Shown here: positions 8,548-17,028 of the stretch, in pieces | How positions within the stretch are numbered: the first letter of the stretch is position 1 | Layout: each line of letters opens with the position of its first letter | Assembly (NCBI RefSeq): GCF_014651115.1 | Contig: NZ_BMWG01000004.1 | Coordinates: 124,001 to 188,000 of the forward strand | DNA: 64,000 nucleotides | Source of the DNA: Streptomyces inusitatus | Lineage (GTDB): Bacteria; Actinomycetota; Actinomycetes; Streptomycetales; Streptomycetaceae | Direction of reading: 5' to 3' | Position numbers and translations under genes: made by a program | The notes under the pieces: model-generated | Told to the model about the DNA's origin: nothing | Database searches by the model: none | What the model saw: the letters and a program-made list of their open reading frames with translations, nothing else

Positions 8548-9978
8548 CTACTCCTCGCGCCGGGCGGCGGACCGCTGGAGCCAGAATCCGGTCAGCGCCA
8601 GGGCCAGCGTCAGCAGCCCGGTGTAGTAGAGCTGGGTCCGCGTCTCCGCCTCCCGCGCCATCAGCGCGAAGATGGTAGCCATCCCGGCGAGCGCCACCCA
8701 GGTCAGCCCCGGGTACCACCACATCCGCACCACCAGCCGCGCCGGGTCCTCCCGCTCGGTGCGCCGCCGCAGGATCAGCTGCGAGACGCCCACGAAGAAC
8801 CACACCACCAGGGTGATCGCGCCGATCATGTTCAGCAGCCACATGAAGACGTCGTCCGGCCGCCAGTAGCTGAGCAGCACACAGACGAATCCGAACCCGG
8901 ACGACATCACGACCGCCGCCCTCGGCACCCCCCGGCGGAGGCGTCCCAGCGCCTTCGGTCCCTGCCCGCGCTCCACCAGGGAGCGGAGTATTCGCGAGGA
9001 CGAGTAGATGTTCGCGTTCATCGCGGACAGCAGCGCGATCAGGATGACGACGTTCATGATCTCGCCGGCCGCCGGGATCCCCAGATGGTCGAGGGTGGCG
9101 ACGTACGGCCCCTGCTGGGCCACCGCCGGGTGGTCCCACGGGACCAGGGTGACGACAACCGCCATGGAACCGACGTAGAAGATCGCGATACGCCACATGG
9201 CGGTGCGCACCGCCCGTGCGACGCCCTGGACCGGCTGCTCGGACTCGGCCGCCGCGATGGTGACCGTCTCCAGACCGCCGTAGGCGAAGACCGACGCCAG
9301 CAGGCCAAAGACCAGCCCCTCGGTCCCATTGGGCAGGAAGCCCTCCCCGCCGGTCAGATTCGAGGTCCCCGGGGAGTCGCCGCCGCCCGGCAGCAGACCG
9401 GCGATCGCGAGGACCCCGATCCCGAGGAAGAGCACGATCGCGCCGACCTTGAGCGCCGCGAACCAGAACTCGAACTCGCCGAAATTCTTCACCCGGGTGA
9501 AGTTCGCGAGACAGAAGGCCACGGTGAAGAGCGCCACCCAGGCCCACTCGGGGGTGCCCGGGAGCCAGCCGGCCATGATCTTCGCCGCGCCGATGCCCTC
9601 CAGGCCGACGACCACGCAGAGCAGGAACCAGTAGAGCCAGCCGGAGGTGAATCCCGCCCAGGGGCCGATGGCCCGCTCGGCGTGGACGGAGAAGCTGCCG
9701 GAGGAGGGGTACGCGGCCGACATCTCGCCGAGCATCCGCATCACCAGCATCACGAGCAGCCCGGAGAGGGCGTACGCGACGATGATCGAAGGGCCGGCCT
9801 TGGCGATGCCCGCGCCGGATCCGACGAAGAGGCCCGCGCCGATCACGCCGCCGAGGGCGATCATCGAGAGATGGCGCTGTTTCAGACCGTTGCCCAGTCC
9901 CCGGGCCCCGGGATCACCGTCGGCGGGCAGCCCGGAACCGGAGACGGCGGAGGTCTTGGACGCCGAGATCTTGGACAT
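8548..9978 (-). CDS. APC-family amino acid permease
   Basis: Cytoplasmic-membrane amino-acid/proton symporter of 476 residues with about 12 predicted transmembrane segments. It shows the amino-acid-transporter signature LSMIALGGVIGAGLFVGSG in TM1, then GEMSAAYPSSGSFSVHAERAIGP, typical of the GabP/AnsP/AroP subgroup. Substrate specificity cannot be assigned. It is convergent with the phosphatase gene (20 bp gap) and divergent from bioY over a 389-bp region. The ATG at 9978 is used; a GA-rich, weak ribosome site precedes it. In related Streptomyces a permease also lies beside rpiB, so this is ordinary synteny. Confidence 0.9.
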   Translation of the reverse strand: MSKISASKTSAVSGSGLPADGDPGARGLGNGLKQRHLSMIALGGVIGAGLFVGSGAGIAKAGPSIIVAYALSGLLVMLVMRMLGEMSAAYPSSGSFSVHAERAIGPWAGFTSGWLYWFLLCVVVGLEGIGAAKIMAGWLPGTPEWAWVALFTVAFCLANFTRVKNFGEFEFWFAALKVGAIVLFLGIGVLAIAGLLPGGGDSPGTSNLTGGEGFLPNGTEGLVFGLLASVFAYGGLETVTIAAAESEQPVQGVARAVRTAMWRIAIFYVGSMAVVVTLVPWDHPAVAQQGPYVATLDHLGIPAAGEIMNVVILIALLSAMNANIYSSSRILRSLVERGQGPKALGRLRRGVPRAAVVMSSGFGFVCVLLSYWRPDDVFMWLLNMIGAITLVVWFFVGVSQLILRRRTEREDPARLVVRMWWYPGLTWVALAGMATIFALMAREAETRTQLYYTGLLTLALALTGFWLQRSAARREE

Positions 9979-10367
9979 GGGTGTGTCCTGTTTCCGTAGC
10001 AGGGGGAGAGAGCGGACTCACAAGTGAGCACGCGCGCCGATCGCAGGGCAACGCATCTCCACTAAACGGCCACGATCGTCACCCAAAGTACACATGCGCG
10101 TACATGATGCGGGCGACTTGCGCACGCTCCGCGCTTTGGTAGAACCCTACAGTCCCATTCGTCCCTATCCTTGCGCCGAACCGGCTCCCGCCTCAGTGAC
10201 GAGCATCACCCAGGACAAGGCATGATCTCCGCGCTTTGTTTGATCTCCATGAAGGCGGCCCATCGCCCTTGTCGATGGCTGACGGTGAACCCCCGACCGG
10301 CCCTGGGCTACGGTCGCACTGATCCCCCGTACCCCCGCCACCCTCCCCTCGCCGCTGCGGAGTCCCG
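9979..10367. other. Divergent intergenic region between the permease gene and bioY
   Basis: No gene is seen in these 389 bases. The region holds a 12-bp direct repeat (CTCCGCGCTTTG at 10127-10138 and 10227-10238, exactly 100 bp apart). A plausible bioY -10 TACGGT lies at 10309-10314. Base composition is less GC-rich than the flanking genes, as expected for promoters. Confidence 0.5.
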
Positions 10368-10952
10368 ATGAGCACAGCCACTGCCACCTCCCGTCCGGGC
10401 GCGGTCCTCGCGGACCTGCTGCCCGCCTCCCGCACCCGGGAGATCGCCCTCGTCGTCGGCGGTGCGGCCCTCACCGGCCTCGCGGCCCAGATCGCCCTCC
10501 CGATCCCGGGCTCCCCGGTCCCCGTCTCCGGGCAGACCTTCGCCGCCCTGCTCGTCGGCACCGCCCTCGGCGCCCGGCGCGGCTTCCTCTCCCTCGGGCT
10601 CTACGCGATCGCGGGCATGGCGGGCATGCCGTGGTTCGCGGAGGGTCAGTCCGGCTGGTCCATGCCGTCCTTCGGCTACATCCTCGGCATGCTCCTCGCC
10701 TCCACGATCGTCGGCGCCCTGGCCCGCCGCGGTGCGGACCGCTCCGTACCGCGCATGGCGGGCGCGATGGTCGTCGGCTCCGCGATCGTGTACGCGATCG
10801 GCGTCCCCTATCTGGCCCTCGCCACCGGGATGACCCTCTCCCAGGCTCTCGCGGCCGGCCTCACCCCCTTTCTGATCGGCGACGCCCTCAAGGCCGCCCT
10901 CGCGATGGGCGTCCTGCCCACCGCCTGGAAGCTGATCGGCCGCCGCGACTGA
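10368..10952 (+). CDS. bioY: BioY-type biotin transporter S component
   Basis: Substrate-binding membrane subunit of an ECF-type biotin transporter, 194 residues with about six transmembrane helices. Recognisable blocks are LPIPGSPVPVSGQTFAALL, GARRGFLSLGLYAIAGMAGMPWF and the C-terminal PFLIGDALKAALA. No BioM/BioN ATPase or T component is adjacent; many actinobacterial BioY proteins stand alone or use shared modules. The ATG at 10368 follows CGGAG. A strong terminator at 10968-11015 ends the transcript before rpiB. Biotin-dependent control is plausible but no operator was identified. Confidence 0.93.
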   Translation: MSTATATSRPGAVLADLLPASRTREIALVVGGAALTGLAAQIALPIPGSPVPVSGQTFAALLVGTALGARRGFLSLGLYAIAGMAGMPWFAEGQSGWSMPSFGYILGMLLASTIVGALARRGADRSVPRMAGAMVVGSAIVYAIGVPYLALATGMTLSQALAAGLTPFLIGDALKAALAMGVLPTAWKLIGRRD

Positions 10953-10967
10953 CCCCGCCCCGACACC

Positions 10968-11015
10968 GAAAGCCCCGGTCCGGCCCTCGCACATATGGGC
11001 ACGACCGGGGCTTTC
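10968..11015 (+). terminator. Intrinsic terminator after bioY
   Basis: Perfect 13-bp arms at 10968-10980 and 11003-11015 (GAAAGCCCCGGTC and its complement) with a 22-nt loop, 16 bp after the bioY stop. Confidence 0.85.
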
Positions 11016-11067
11016 TCCATGCCGCCGGCCGCCGACCCCGCTTGCGCCCACCCGGATCCGCGCGTGC

Positions 11068-11073
11068 CACACT
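11068..11073 (+). promoter_or_regulatory. Candidate -10 box for a leaderless rpiB transcript
   Basis: CACACT is followed by seven bases and then the rpiB ATG, placing the expected transcription start at the initiation codon. No Shine-Dalgarno is present upstream of that ATG. Confidence 0.4.
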
Positions 11074-11080
11074 CGGACCC

Positions 11081-11566
<486 letters not shown>

Positions 11567-11582
11567 CCCCTCCCGTCCCGTC

Positions 11583-11627
11583 GACGGCCCCGCCCGGCCC
11601 GCACGATCGCGGCCTGTCGGGGCCGTC
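11583..11627 (+). terminator. Intrinsic terminator after rpiB
   Basis: Ten-bp arms GACGGCCCCG (11583-11592) and complement (11618-11627), starting 16 bp after the rpiB stop codon. Confidence 0.75.
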
Positions 11628-11630
11628 AGT

Positions 11631-11752
11631 CCAGACCGGGGTCAGCAATTCGGCTCCGCCGGAAGAGCGGGCCGATTTCAGCCCTGCCGGCCTGGGACGG
11701 AAAAAAGCCAGGGGAGACCCCGGCGGGGCTTATTTCGCCGACCCCGGTCTGG
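11631..11752. repeat. 13-bp perfect inverted repeat enclosing 96 bp
   Basis: CCAGACCGGGGTC at 11631-11643 is matched by its exact complement at 11740-11752. Near each arm lies an AATTCGG-containing block (from 11647 and from 11762) in direct orientation. The span lies at the junction between the conserved rpiB region and the lower-GC accessory module. It could be a large hairpin, a recombination scar or an end of a degraded element; nothing between the arms looks coding. Confidence 0.5.
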
Positions 11753-11940
11753 AGGTGCGCCAATTCGGCCTCTCCGGTACTGGAGGGCCGGGGCCAGGCG
11801 TGGGCCGGAGACATCTGCGCGGTGCGCTTCGGTAACTCAGAGACTGTTTCAGCTATTTCCGGGCTGCCGAACGGCGGTATCCAGGCCGCCGGCCTCGGTG
11901 AGGCGCACGACAAGCCTGGCTGCCGGGCTCGCATTGAATT

Positions 11941-12717
11941 TCAGACTGGAATTCCGCGCCCCCAAAGCTCCTCGGCGCTGCTGACGAACTGATCATACAG
12001 CCCCTTTTCGTCCATGCGCTTCAAGTGGAGCATGGGGGAATCGTGCCCCACCACTGATGCGAGATGCGGAGTCACAAGAGCTTCCGAGTCCATGCGGAAG
12101 ACGCTGAGTGAAACGTGATTCACCGCATCCGAATCCGCGCAATAGCGGGCCTCGATCTGAGGGATGCCAGCAAGTTTTTGAAGATTCCCCAACGTGATCC
12201 TGATTCGTGTTGAAACGGGGAACGAGCTGTCCTCCACTTCTTCCCTCATGCGGGTAATGGAACTCTCCGGATTCCCGACCAAGAATCGAATTCTGCACCC
12301 CGAAAGGGCTTTTCTTCGCAACGTCTCGGAAAGTTGTGGCTGTTCGGTCCAGAGGAAGTAGTTTGTGTATCCAGCGAAAAGCAAATCGTGCTGCGCGCGG
12401 TCGATCAGGGTGGTCCAGACCGAGTTGGGGCACGAGGACCTGAAAGGGTAGGCCGCGACGATCTCGCGATCCGGCCCAGCTTTCACGGCCTGCCTTATTG
12501 ATGTGGGCCACAGCATCTCAACAGTTACCCCTAGTTCTTCTGCGACCCGCACCGCTGTTCGCGTGTGGGGTTTACGCCCTTCATTTGCGATCCATCGTTC
12601 CACGGTCTCACGCGTCACCCCAGTGCGGGTGGCCAGCTTCCGGGATGACAACTCCGCGTCGCGCTTAGCACGTTCAAGGGCCCTGTTCAAGATTTGAACC
12701 TCCGACGTTTCGACCAC
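11941..12717 (-). CDS. XRE-family regulator with PLD/DUF5919-like C-terminal domain
   Basis: A 258-residue probable DNA-binding regulator. Residues about 10-65 form a Cro/CI helix-turn-helix (ELSSRKLATRTGVTRETVER then a helix up to AEELGVTVEML). The rest resembles a phospholipase-D-like or DUF5919-type sensor domain, starting NSVWTTLIDRAQHDLLFAGY and ending SSAEELWGRGI; its ligand is unknown. The GTG at 12717 is chosen because AGGG lies 6 nt upstream; longer open sequence upstream is not protein-like. Codon use and GC are lower than in all neighbours, which points to transfer. It is divergent from a four-gene operon that starts at 12840 and probably controls it (inference from position). Confidence 0.75.
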   Translation of the reverse strand: MVETSEVQILNRALERAKRDAELSSRKLATRTGVTRETVERWIANEGRKPHTRTAVRVAEELGVTVEMLWPTSIRQAVKAGPDREIVAAYPFRSSCPNSVWTTLIDRAQHDLLFAGYTNYFLWTEQPQLSETLRRKALSGCRIRFLVGNPESSITRMREEVEDSSFPVSTRIRITLGNLQKLAGIPQIEARYCADSDAVNHVSLSVFRMDSEALVTPHLASVVGHDSPMLHLKRMDEKGLYDQFVSSAEELWGRGIPV

Positions 12718-12839
12718 TTCGCACCCTAGGGGGCAGGTGGTCCACGTGTCCTCGCATCGGCACTTACCGACTCGCGGGCAGTTCTGTTGGGCTGACTGCA
12801 AGCGATACAGAGTTCCGCAGCGAAGGGGTACGGCCACCG
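12718..12839. promoter_or_regulatory. Divergent control region of the XRE module
   Basis: 122 bp between the divergent XRE gene and the first gene of the operon. It contains a CACGTG-centred palindrome near 12751 and must hold both promoters. This is the natural place for the XRE operator, but no repeated half-site is clear. Confidence 0.4.
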
Positions 12840-13136
12840 ATGTTGACCAACGACCACCGCGCTCGCCGTGTCGGGCAGGTGCATCAGCGGCTTGCCCTTG
12901 CGGTCAGGGCCGTCGAGATCTGGTTACGGGTCCGTTTCCCCCGGCTGGTGTGGGTGCTGACTCCCCGCTGCCGGGAGCGGCGCGCGCTCCGGGCGGAGTT
13001 GCGGCGAGTGGAGACCGATCCGGAGTACGCCGCCCAGTGGCGCGCGGAGCTGGACGAGGGTGTTCGTCAGCTCCGGTTCGAACGGGCCCTGGAAGCGCTG
13101 GTCCAGGATCTGGCGGACGGGGGCGACCCGTCGTGA
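12840..13136 (+). CDS. Small hypothetical protein, first gene of the XRE-divergent operon
   Basis: A 98-residue basic and amphipathic protein with no family I recognise. The centre (AVEIWLRVRFPRLVWVLTPRC) is hydrophobic with arginines and could contact a membrane. The C-terminal half is rich in Arg and Glu and likely helical or coiled coil. Third-position GC supports coding. The stop TGA overlaps the GTG of the next gene (GTGA), so the two are coupled. Function unknown; position suggests it belongs to the same accessory unit as the kinase at 13796. Confidence 0.6.
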   Translation: MLTNDHRARRVGQVHQRLALAVRAVEIWLRVRFPRLVWVLTPRCRERRALRAELRRVETDPEYAAQWRAELDEGVRQLRFERALEALVQDLADGGDPS

Positions 13137-13663
13137 CCGGACCGGCGGAGCCGAGACGTGAGTACCGCTGCGACGTGATCGCCGAAGGGGCCGTGTACGG
13201 GACCGCTGAGCGCGTGATGTTCATCCTCGCGGCCACGGTGGCGGTCTCACCCCAGCAGGCACTGCTGTGGATGTGCGACCAGGCCCGCCGTATCGCGGAC
13301 CGGCTGGACCCCGACCCGGTACGTGTCCCCTGGGGTGAGCGGGTACCCGAAGAATCTGCCGACGGGCAGCGCCCGGACGGGCCCACCAGGCTCCGCGACT
13401 GGGCCGGCGACCACTGGACGCAGCGGGAGCTGCGCACCCGGCTCGGGGAGGGCGGTCCGGTGTCCCTCGCCGTGGCCGACGGTGCCAACGGTGTCTTCTG
13501 CTTCCAGGCCCGGCCGGTGGCCGTTCGGGCCACACAGACCCGCCAACCTCTGATGGGAGACCAGTGCCACGCCGTTCGGCAGCAGAGCTGGCAGCCGCCC
13601 GGAAACGCGTGCACGACGAGCGGGCCGACGTGGTCAGGCGCTACCGCGAGGGCGCGTCCATGA
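13133..13663 (+). CDS. Hypothetical protein, accessory module
   Basis: A 176-residue product with no recognised family. Coding character (third-position GC) is strong from 13133 to about 13540, covering a part with VMFILAATVAVSPQQALLW and ending near VFCFQARPVAVRA. The last about 40 codons look out of phase, and they overlap the next gene by 100 bp. Either the true gene has a natural long overlap or a small indel near 13545 has removed its original stop. The GTG start at 13133 overlaps the preceding stop. Confidence 0.55.
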   Translation: MTGPAEPRREYRCDVIAEGAVYGTAERVMFILAATVAVSPQQALLWMCDQARRIADRLDPDPVRVPWGERVPEESADGQRPDGPTRLRDWAGDHWTQRELRTRLGEGGPVSLAVADGANGVFCFQARPVAVRATQTRQPLMGDQCHAVRQQSWQPPGNACTTSGPTWSGATARARP

Positions 13664-13803
13664 ACGCGCTCGCCCGTATGTACGACGTGCACGTGCCATG
13701 GCTCCGCCACGCCTTCATCAAGTGGAACGTGCCGCTGCGCGACCCGGCGGAAGCCAACCGACCCCAGGGCGCCCCGCCCGTCAGAGAGGTGCACAGTGTC
13801 TGA
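13564..13803 (+). CDS. Small helix-turn-helix-like protein
   Basis: A 79-residue protein starting at GTG 13564 (GGGAGACCA upstream). Its middle, VVRRYREGASMNALARMYDV followed by HVPWLRHAFIKW, has the layout of a homeodomain/resolvase-type helix-turn-helix in which an YREG-S-ALA block precedes the recognition helix. It may bind DNA as a small regulator or be a leftover of a recombinase or excisionase. The end overlaps the kinase start by 8 bp, so it belongs to the operon. Confidence 0.6.
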   Translation: MPRRSAAELAAARKRVHDERADVVRRYREGASMNALARMYDVHVPWLRHAFIKWNVPLRDPAEANRPQGAPPVREVHSV

Positions 13804-14611
13804 GCGTGTCTTGTGGGACGAACTTCCGGGAAGCTTGCGGAAGGAGATTGAGCAGTGCACCGGGGAGGTGGTCGGCGCGGAATCCGTGGCCGAGGGGCTG
13901 AACTGCTCGCTCGCCCTGGTGCTTCACACTCGCGGGTCCGGCTCCCTCTTCCTCAAAGGCGTCCGCGCATCCGCTGAAGCGGAGGTGGCGGGTCTCCTCC
14001 GCGAGGAATGGATCAATGGGCTGGTGGACGGTGTCGGCCCGCCCATCCGTCATCGTTTCGAGCGGGGCGGCTGGCTGTGCCTCGCGTTCGCCTACGTCGA
14101 GGGGCGGCACGTCGACTACGGCCCCGGCACACGGGACCGCCCGGCCCTCACGCGCGCCACTCGACGCCTGCACCGGCTGCCGGCTCCGACGTTTCCCGTA
14201 CCGCGACTCTCGGACCGGTTCGCCGGTCATCTGAGTCCTGGTGAAGCGGACGCGCTCAAGGGCTCGCATCTGCTCCACACGGACACCAACCCGCACAACG
14301 TTCTGATCGGCCGGAGCGGAGTCGCGTACATCATCGACTGGGCGATGCCCGCTCTCGGACCCGCGTGGATCGACGCGGCCGATATCGCTGTGTGGCTCAT
14401 GGCCTACGGACACACACCCGAGGAAGCTCAAGCATGGCTGTCGCGCTCCCCCGGCTGGCGGCAGGCCGAGAGCGCGGCCGTCGAAGCGTTCGTGAGTGCC
14501 ACGTGCCGGAACTGGACGGCCCGGGTGGGCGAGACCGATGCGGAGTCCCAGAACACCAGGGTCCGGCGTCTGCTCGACTTTCATCCGGAGACCGCAGGCT
14601 TCCGCCACTGA
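13796..14611 (+). CDS. Aminoglycoside-phosphotransferase-fold kinase
   Basis: A 271-residue member of the APH/choline-kinase superfamily. The catalytic loop is HTDTNPHNVL (His161, Asp163, Asn168) and the metal-binding Asp181 is in IIDWAMP. The N-lobe has FLKGVRA as the ATP-binding lysine. Such proteins phosphorylate aminoglycosides, macrolides or small metabolites, and the substrate is not predictable here. It is the last gene of the unit controlled from 12718-12839. GTG 13796 overlaps the previous stop. An antibiotic-resistance role is possible but not shown; many Streptomyces carry such kinases beside XRE regulators. Confidence 0.8.
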   Translation: MSERVLWDELPGSLRKEIEQCTGEVVGAESVAEGLNCSLALVLHTRGSGSLFLKGVRASAEAEVAGLLREEWINGLVDGVGPPIRHRFERGGWLCLAFAYVEGRHVDYGPGTRDRPALTRATRRLHRLPAPTFPVPRLSDRFAGHLSPGEADALKGSHLLHTDTNPHNVLIGRSGVAYIIDWAMPALGPAWIDAADIAVWLMAYGHTPEEAQAWLSRSPGWRQAESAAVEAFVSATCRNWTARVGETDAESQNTRVRRLLDFHPETAGFRH

Positions 14612-14752
14612 GCGGCGGCCGGCTGCCGCCCAGGCTGTAGGGTCCACCGGGGCAGCGCCCCGCCCAGGACCCGCACAGGCAGGGCCCCGCGCACCAGCGC
14701 CCGCACGGGCCTGGCCCCGCACAAACCAGCCCCCGCACAACGAGGACCCCCC

Positions 14753-15562
14753 GTGCCCGAAGGCCACACCCTCCACCGCCTCGCCTCCGACCACCGCACC
14801 CGCTTTCTCTCCCACCCCCTCCGCGTCACCAGCCCCCAGGGCAGATTCACCGCCTCCGCCGCCCTTCTCGACGGCCGGGTGATGACCGGTGCCGAGGCTC
14901 ACGGCAAACACCTCTTCCTCGGCTTCGGCGGGAGGGGCTGGGTCCATATCCACCTCGGCCTCTTCGGCCGGTCCGACTTCGGCCCCGCCCCCGCCCCGCC
15001 GCCCGCCGACACCGTCCGGCTGCGTCTGGCAGGCCCAGGCGCCTACGCCGATCTGCGGGGCCCCACCACCTGCGCGCTGATCACCGACGGGGAGAAGGAC
15101 GCGGTCCACGAGCGCCTCGGCCCCGACCCGCTGCGCGCGGCTGACGACCCGGACCGGGCCTGGGCCAGGATCTCCCGCTCCCGTACGACGGTCGCCGCCC
15201 TGCTGATGGATCAGAAGGTCATCGCCGGAGTGGGCAATGTCTACCGCGCGGAGGTCCTCTTCCGGCACGGCGTCGATCCCTACCGGGCCGGCCGGGACCT
15301 CGCCCGCGCGGAGTGGGACGCGATCTGGGCGGATCTGGTGGAGCTGATGCGCGAGGGGGTGCGCAACAACCGGATCGACACCGTCCGGCCGGAGCACACC
15401 CCCGAGGCGATGGGCCGCGCGCCGCGCGTGGACGACCACGGCGGCGAGGTCTATGTCTACCGCCGGGCCCGTATGCCCTGTCTCGTCTGCGGCGGCGAGA
15501 TCCGCACCGAGGGCCTCGCCGCCCGCAATCTCTTCTGGTGCCCGGTCTGCCAGCCGCGCTGA
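14753..15562 (+). CDS. nei: Endonuclease VIII-like DNA glycosylase (Fpg/Nei family)
   Basis: Base-excision repair glycosylase/AP lyase of 269 residues. The N-terminus begins PEGHTLHRLA, with the catalytic Pro directly after the start and Glu next, as in Nei-type enzymes (Fpg has PELPE). The helix-two-turn-helix DNA-binding part is VIAGVGNVYRAEVLF. The C-terminal zinc finger has Cys243, Cys246, Cys263 and Cys266. It should remove oxidised pyrimidines. GTG 14753 is fixed by the need for Pro2. The 141 bp upstream contain degenerate CCCCGCAC-type tandem motifs. It is convergent with the acetyltransferase at 15579. Confidence 0.93.
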   Translation: MPEGHTLHRLASDHRTRFLSHPLRVTSPQGRFTASAALLDGRVMTGAEAHGKHLFLGFGGRGWVHIHLGLFGRSDFGPAPAPPPADTVRLRLAGPGAYADLRGPTTCALITDGEKDAVHERLGPDPLRAADDPDRAWARISRSRTTVAALLMDQKVIAGVGNVYRAEVLFRHGVDPYRAGRDLARAEWDAIWADLVELMREGVRNNRIDTVRPEHTPEAMGRAPRVDDHGGEVYVYRRARMPCLVCGGEIRTEGLAARNLFWCPVCQPR

Positions 15563-15578
15563 GCGATCGGCCGGGGGA

Positions 15579-16808
15579 TCAGAAGGTGTGCGGCCCCCAC
15601 GGCGCGACATCGCCGCCGAACGCGAGCGAGGCCGCCGCCAGCGCCCCCGGCGACAGCTCCCGCACCCGGCCGGCGTCGGCCAGCCCGCGCAGCGGGAAGC
15701 CGCCCAGATACGCCGTGCCCAGCTCCCGCACGGAGAGCGCGAGATCGGCCCCGTCCGTCGTCCGCTCGCAGGACGCGCCGCCGGTGTCCCCGCTCAGCCG
15801 CCAGCGGCCGGCGTTCCAGGGACAGAAGGCGTCCTCGACCTCCAGCACCACGTCCACCGGGGCCCGGTAGGTCCGCGCCGCCAGGGCCGCGCCGACCTCC
15901 ACCGGGCGGATGTACAGACCGTCCCACGACCGCAGGGCGCAGCGCCGGGTGTCCGAGACCAGATGCTGCCAGGGGTCGTCCACAGGCCTGCTGGACATGC
16001 TCACCGTGGAGGTGAGGTCGATCCCGAACAGATACCGCATGAGCGCCGCGTGCCCCTGCGGCTCCAGCGCCTGGAGATCCTGGAGGGCGACCGTGCCGTT
16101 CGGCCCGCTCTCCTCCCAGGAGGGCTTGATCCGGTAGAGCGCGTACCCGACGACCTCCCCGTCCCGCTCGGCGAGCACGCACTGCAAGGGGGAGGCGCCC
16201 GCCCGGTCGGCGGGGGTGTCGAGGATCTGGAGCCGGTCCCACGCCGGCAGCCGGGCGATCAGCCCGGGACGGCCGGGGAGCTGCCGGGCGTAGACCGCCT
16301 CGATGTCCGCCAGCACCTCGTCCGGCTCCGCCTTCCGCAGCCGGATCGCGTCGGTGCCCTCGGGCACCGACAGCGTCACCCGTGCGGTGTCGATGTCGGC
16401 CCTGAGCTGCTTGGTCGCCGCCCCGTAGCCGTACCGGCCGTAGATCGCGGGCTCGGACGCCAGCAGCACGGCCAGCGGCTCGCCCCGCTCCCGTACGTCG
16501 TCGAGCTGGCGGCGCATCATCGCGGAAAGGATTCCGCGCCGCCGGTGGGTCGCGGCCACACTCACCATCGACACCCCGGCCGTCGGAGTGAGCGCCCCGC
16601 CGGGCACGCTCATCCGGAAGGAGAACGAGGCGGCGGTGGCCACGCACTCCGCACCGTCCCAGACGCCGAGCGTCCGGTCGAACTCGGTGATCTCGCGGAT
16701 CAGCCCGGTGTGCTCCGGGGCGGCCGCCACACCGCCGAAGGCCAGGACCACCTTTGCGTACCACTCGTCCCACTCGGAGGGTTCGACCACTCGCGGCTCA
16801 GTCTTCAT
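15579..16808 (-). CDS. Eis-like GNAT N-acetyltransferase
   Basis: A 409-residue acetyltransferase of the Eis family: an N-terminal GNAT domain, a second GNAT-like domain and a C-terminal sterol-carrier-like domain. The acetyl-CoA loop is VSVAATHRRRGILSAMM. The protein ends in Phe (PWGPHTF); in Eis the free C-terminal carboxylate works as the catalytic base, so the exact end matters. In mycobacteria Eis acetylates aminoglycosides and proteins, and the Streptomyces role is not established. The ATG at 16808 has GGTGG upstream; the frame stays open further upstream but without protein-like sequence. Convergent with nei. Confidence 0.87.
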   Translation of the reverse strand: MKTEPRVVEPSEWDEWYAKVVLAFGGVAAAPEHTGLIREITEFDRTLGVWDGAECVATAASFSFRMSVPGGALTPTAGVSMVSVAATHRRRGILSAMMRRQLDDVRERGEPLAVLLASEPAIYGRYGYGAATKQLRADIDTARVTLSVPEGTDAIRLRKAEPDEVLADIEAVYARQLPGRPGLIARLPAWDRLQILDTPADRAGASPLQCVLAERDGEVVGYALYRIKPSWEESGPNGTVALQDLQALEPQGHAALMRYLFGIDLTSTVSMSSRPVDDPWQHLVSDTRRCALRSWDGLYIRPVEVGAALAARTYRAPVDVVLEVEDAFCPWNAGRWRLSGDTGGASCERTTDGADLALSVRELGTAYLGGFPLRGLADAGRVRELSPGALAAASLAFGGDVAPWGPHTF

Positions 16809-17028
16809 GCCACCATCTCTACCAGGGGTGTTGCCCGGACCGCGATCGAAATACGGCGGTCGGACGAGTCGGGCGAAAGCTCCGCGCCGGACGGGACTCA
16901 GCGCGCGTAGAGCTGCTGTCATATGCCATGACTATCAAGCGTCAGCGTGCCGGAGTGACCCGATTTCCCCTGCAATGTCGCAGGGGTCCCCTGCACGGAT
17001 GGCCGATGGATCGATAAGGTCACACGAA

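Larger units (their letters stand above)
11567..11940. other. Non-coding stretch between rpiB and the XRE regulator
   Basis: No convincing gene is seen in 374 bases. The stretch holds the rpiB terminator and the 13-bp inverted repeat. A 102-codon open frame on the minus strand (11626-11934) has no ribosome site or family resemblance and is not called. Confidence 0.5.

Noticed and set aside
11626..11934. 102-codon minus-strand frame between rpiB and the XRE gene
   Set aside because: No ribosome site, no coding-type third-position bias, and it spans the inverted repeat.
13796..14611. Confident aminoglycoside-resistance gene
   Set aside because: Only the APH superfamily fold can be read; the substrate is not predictable from these motifs.
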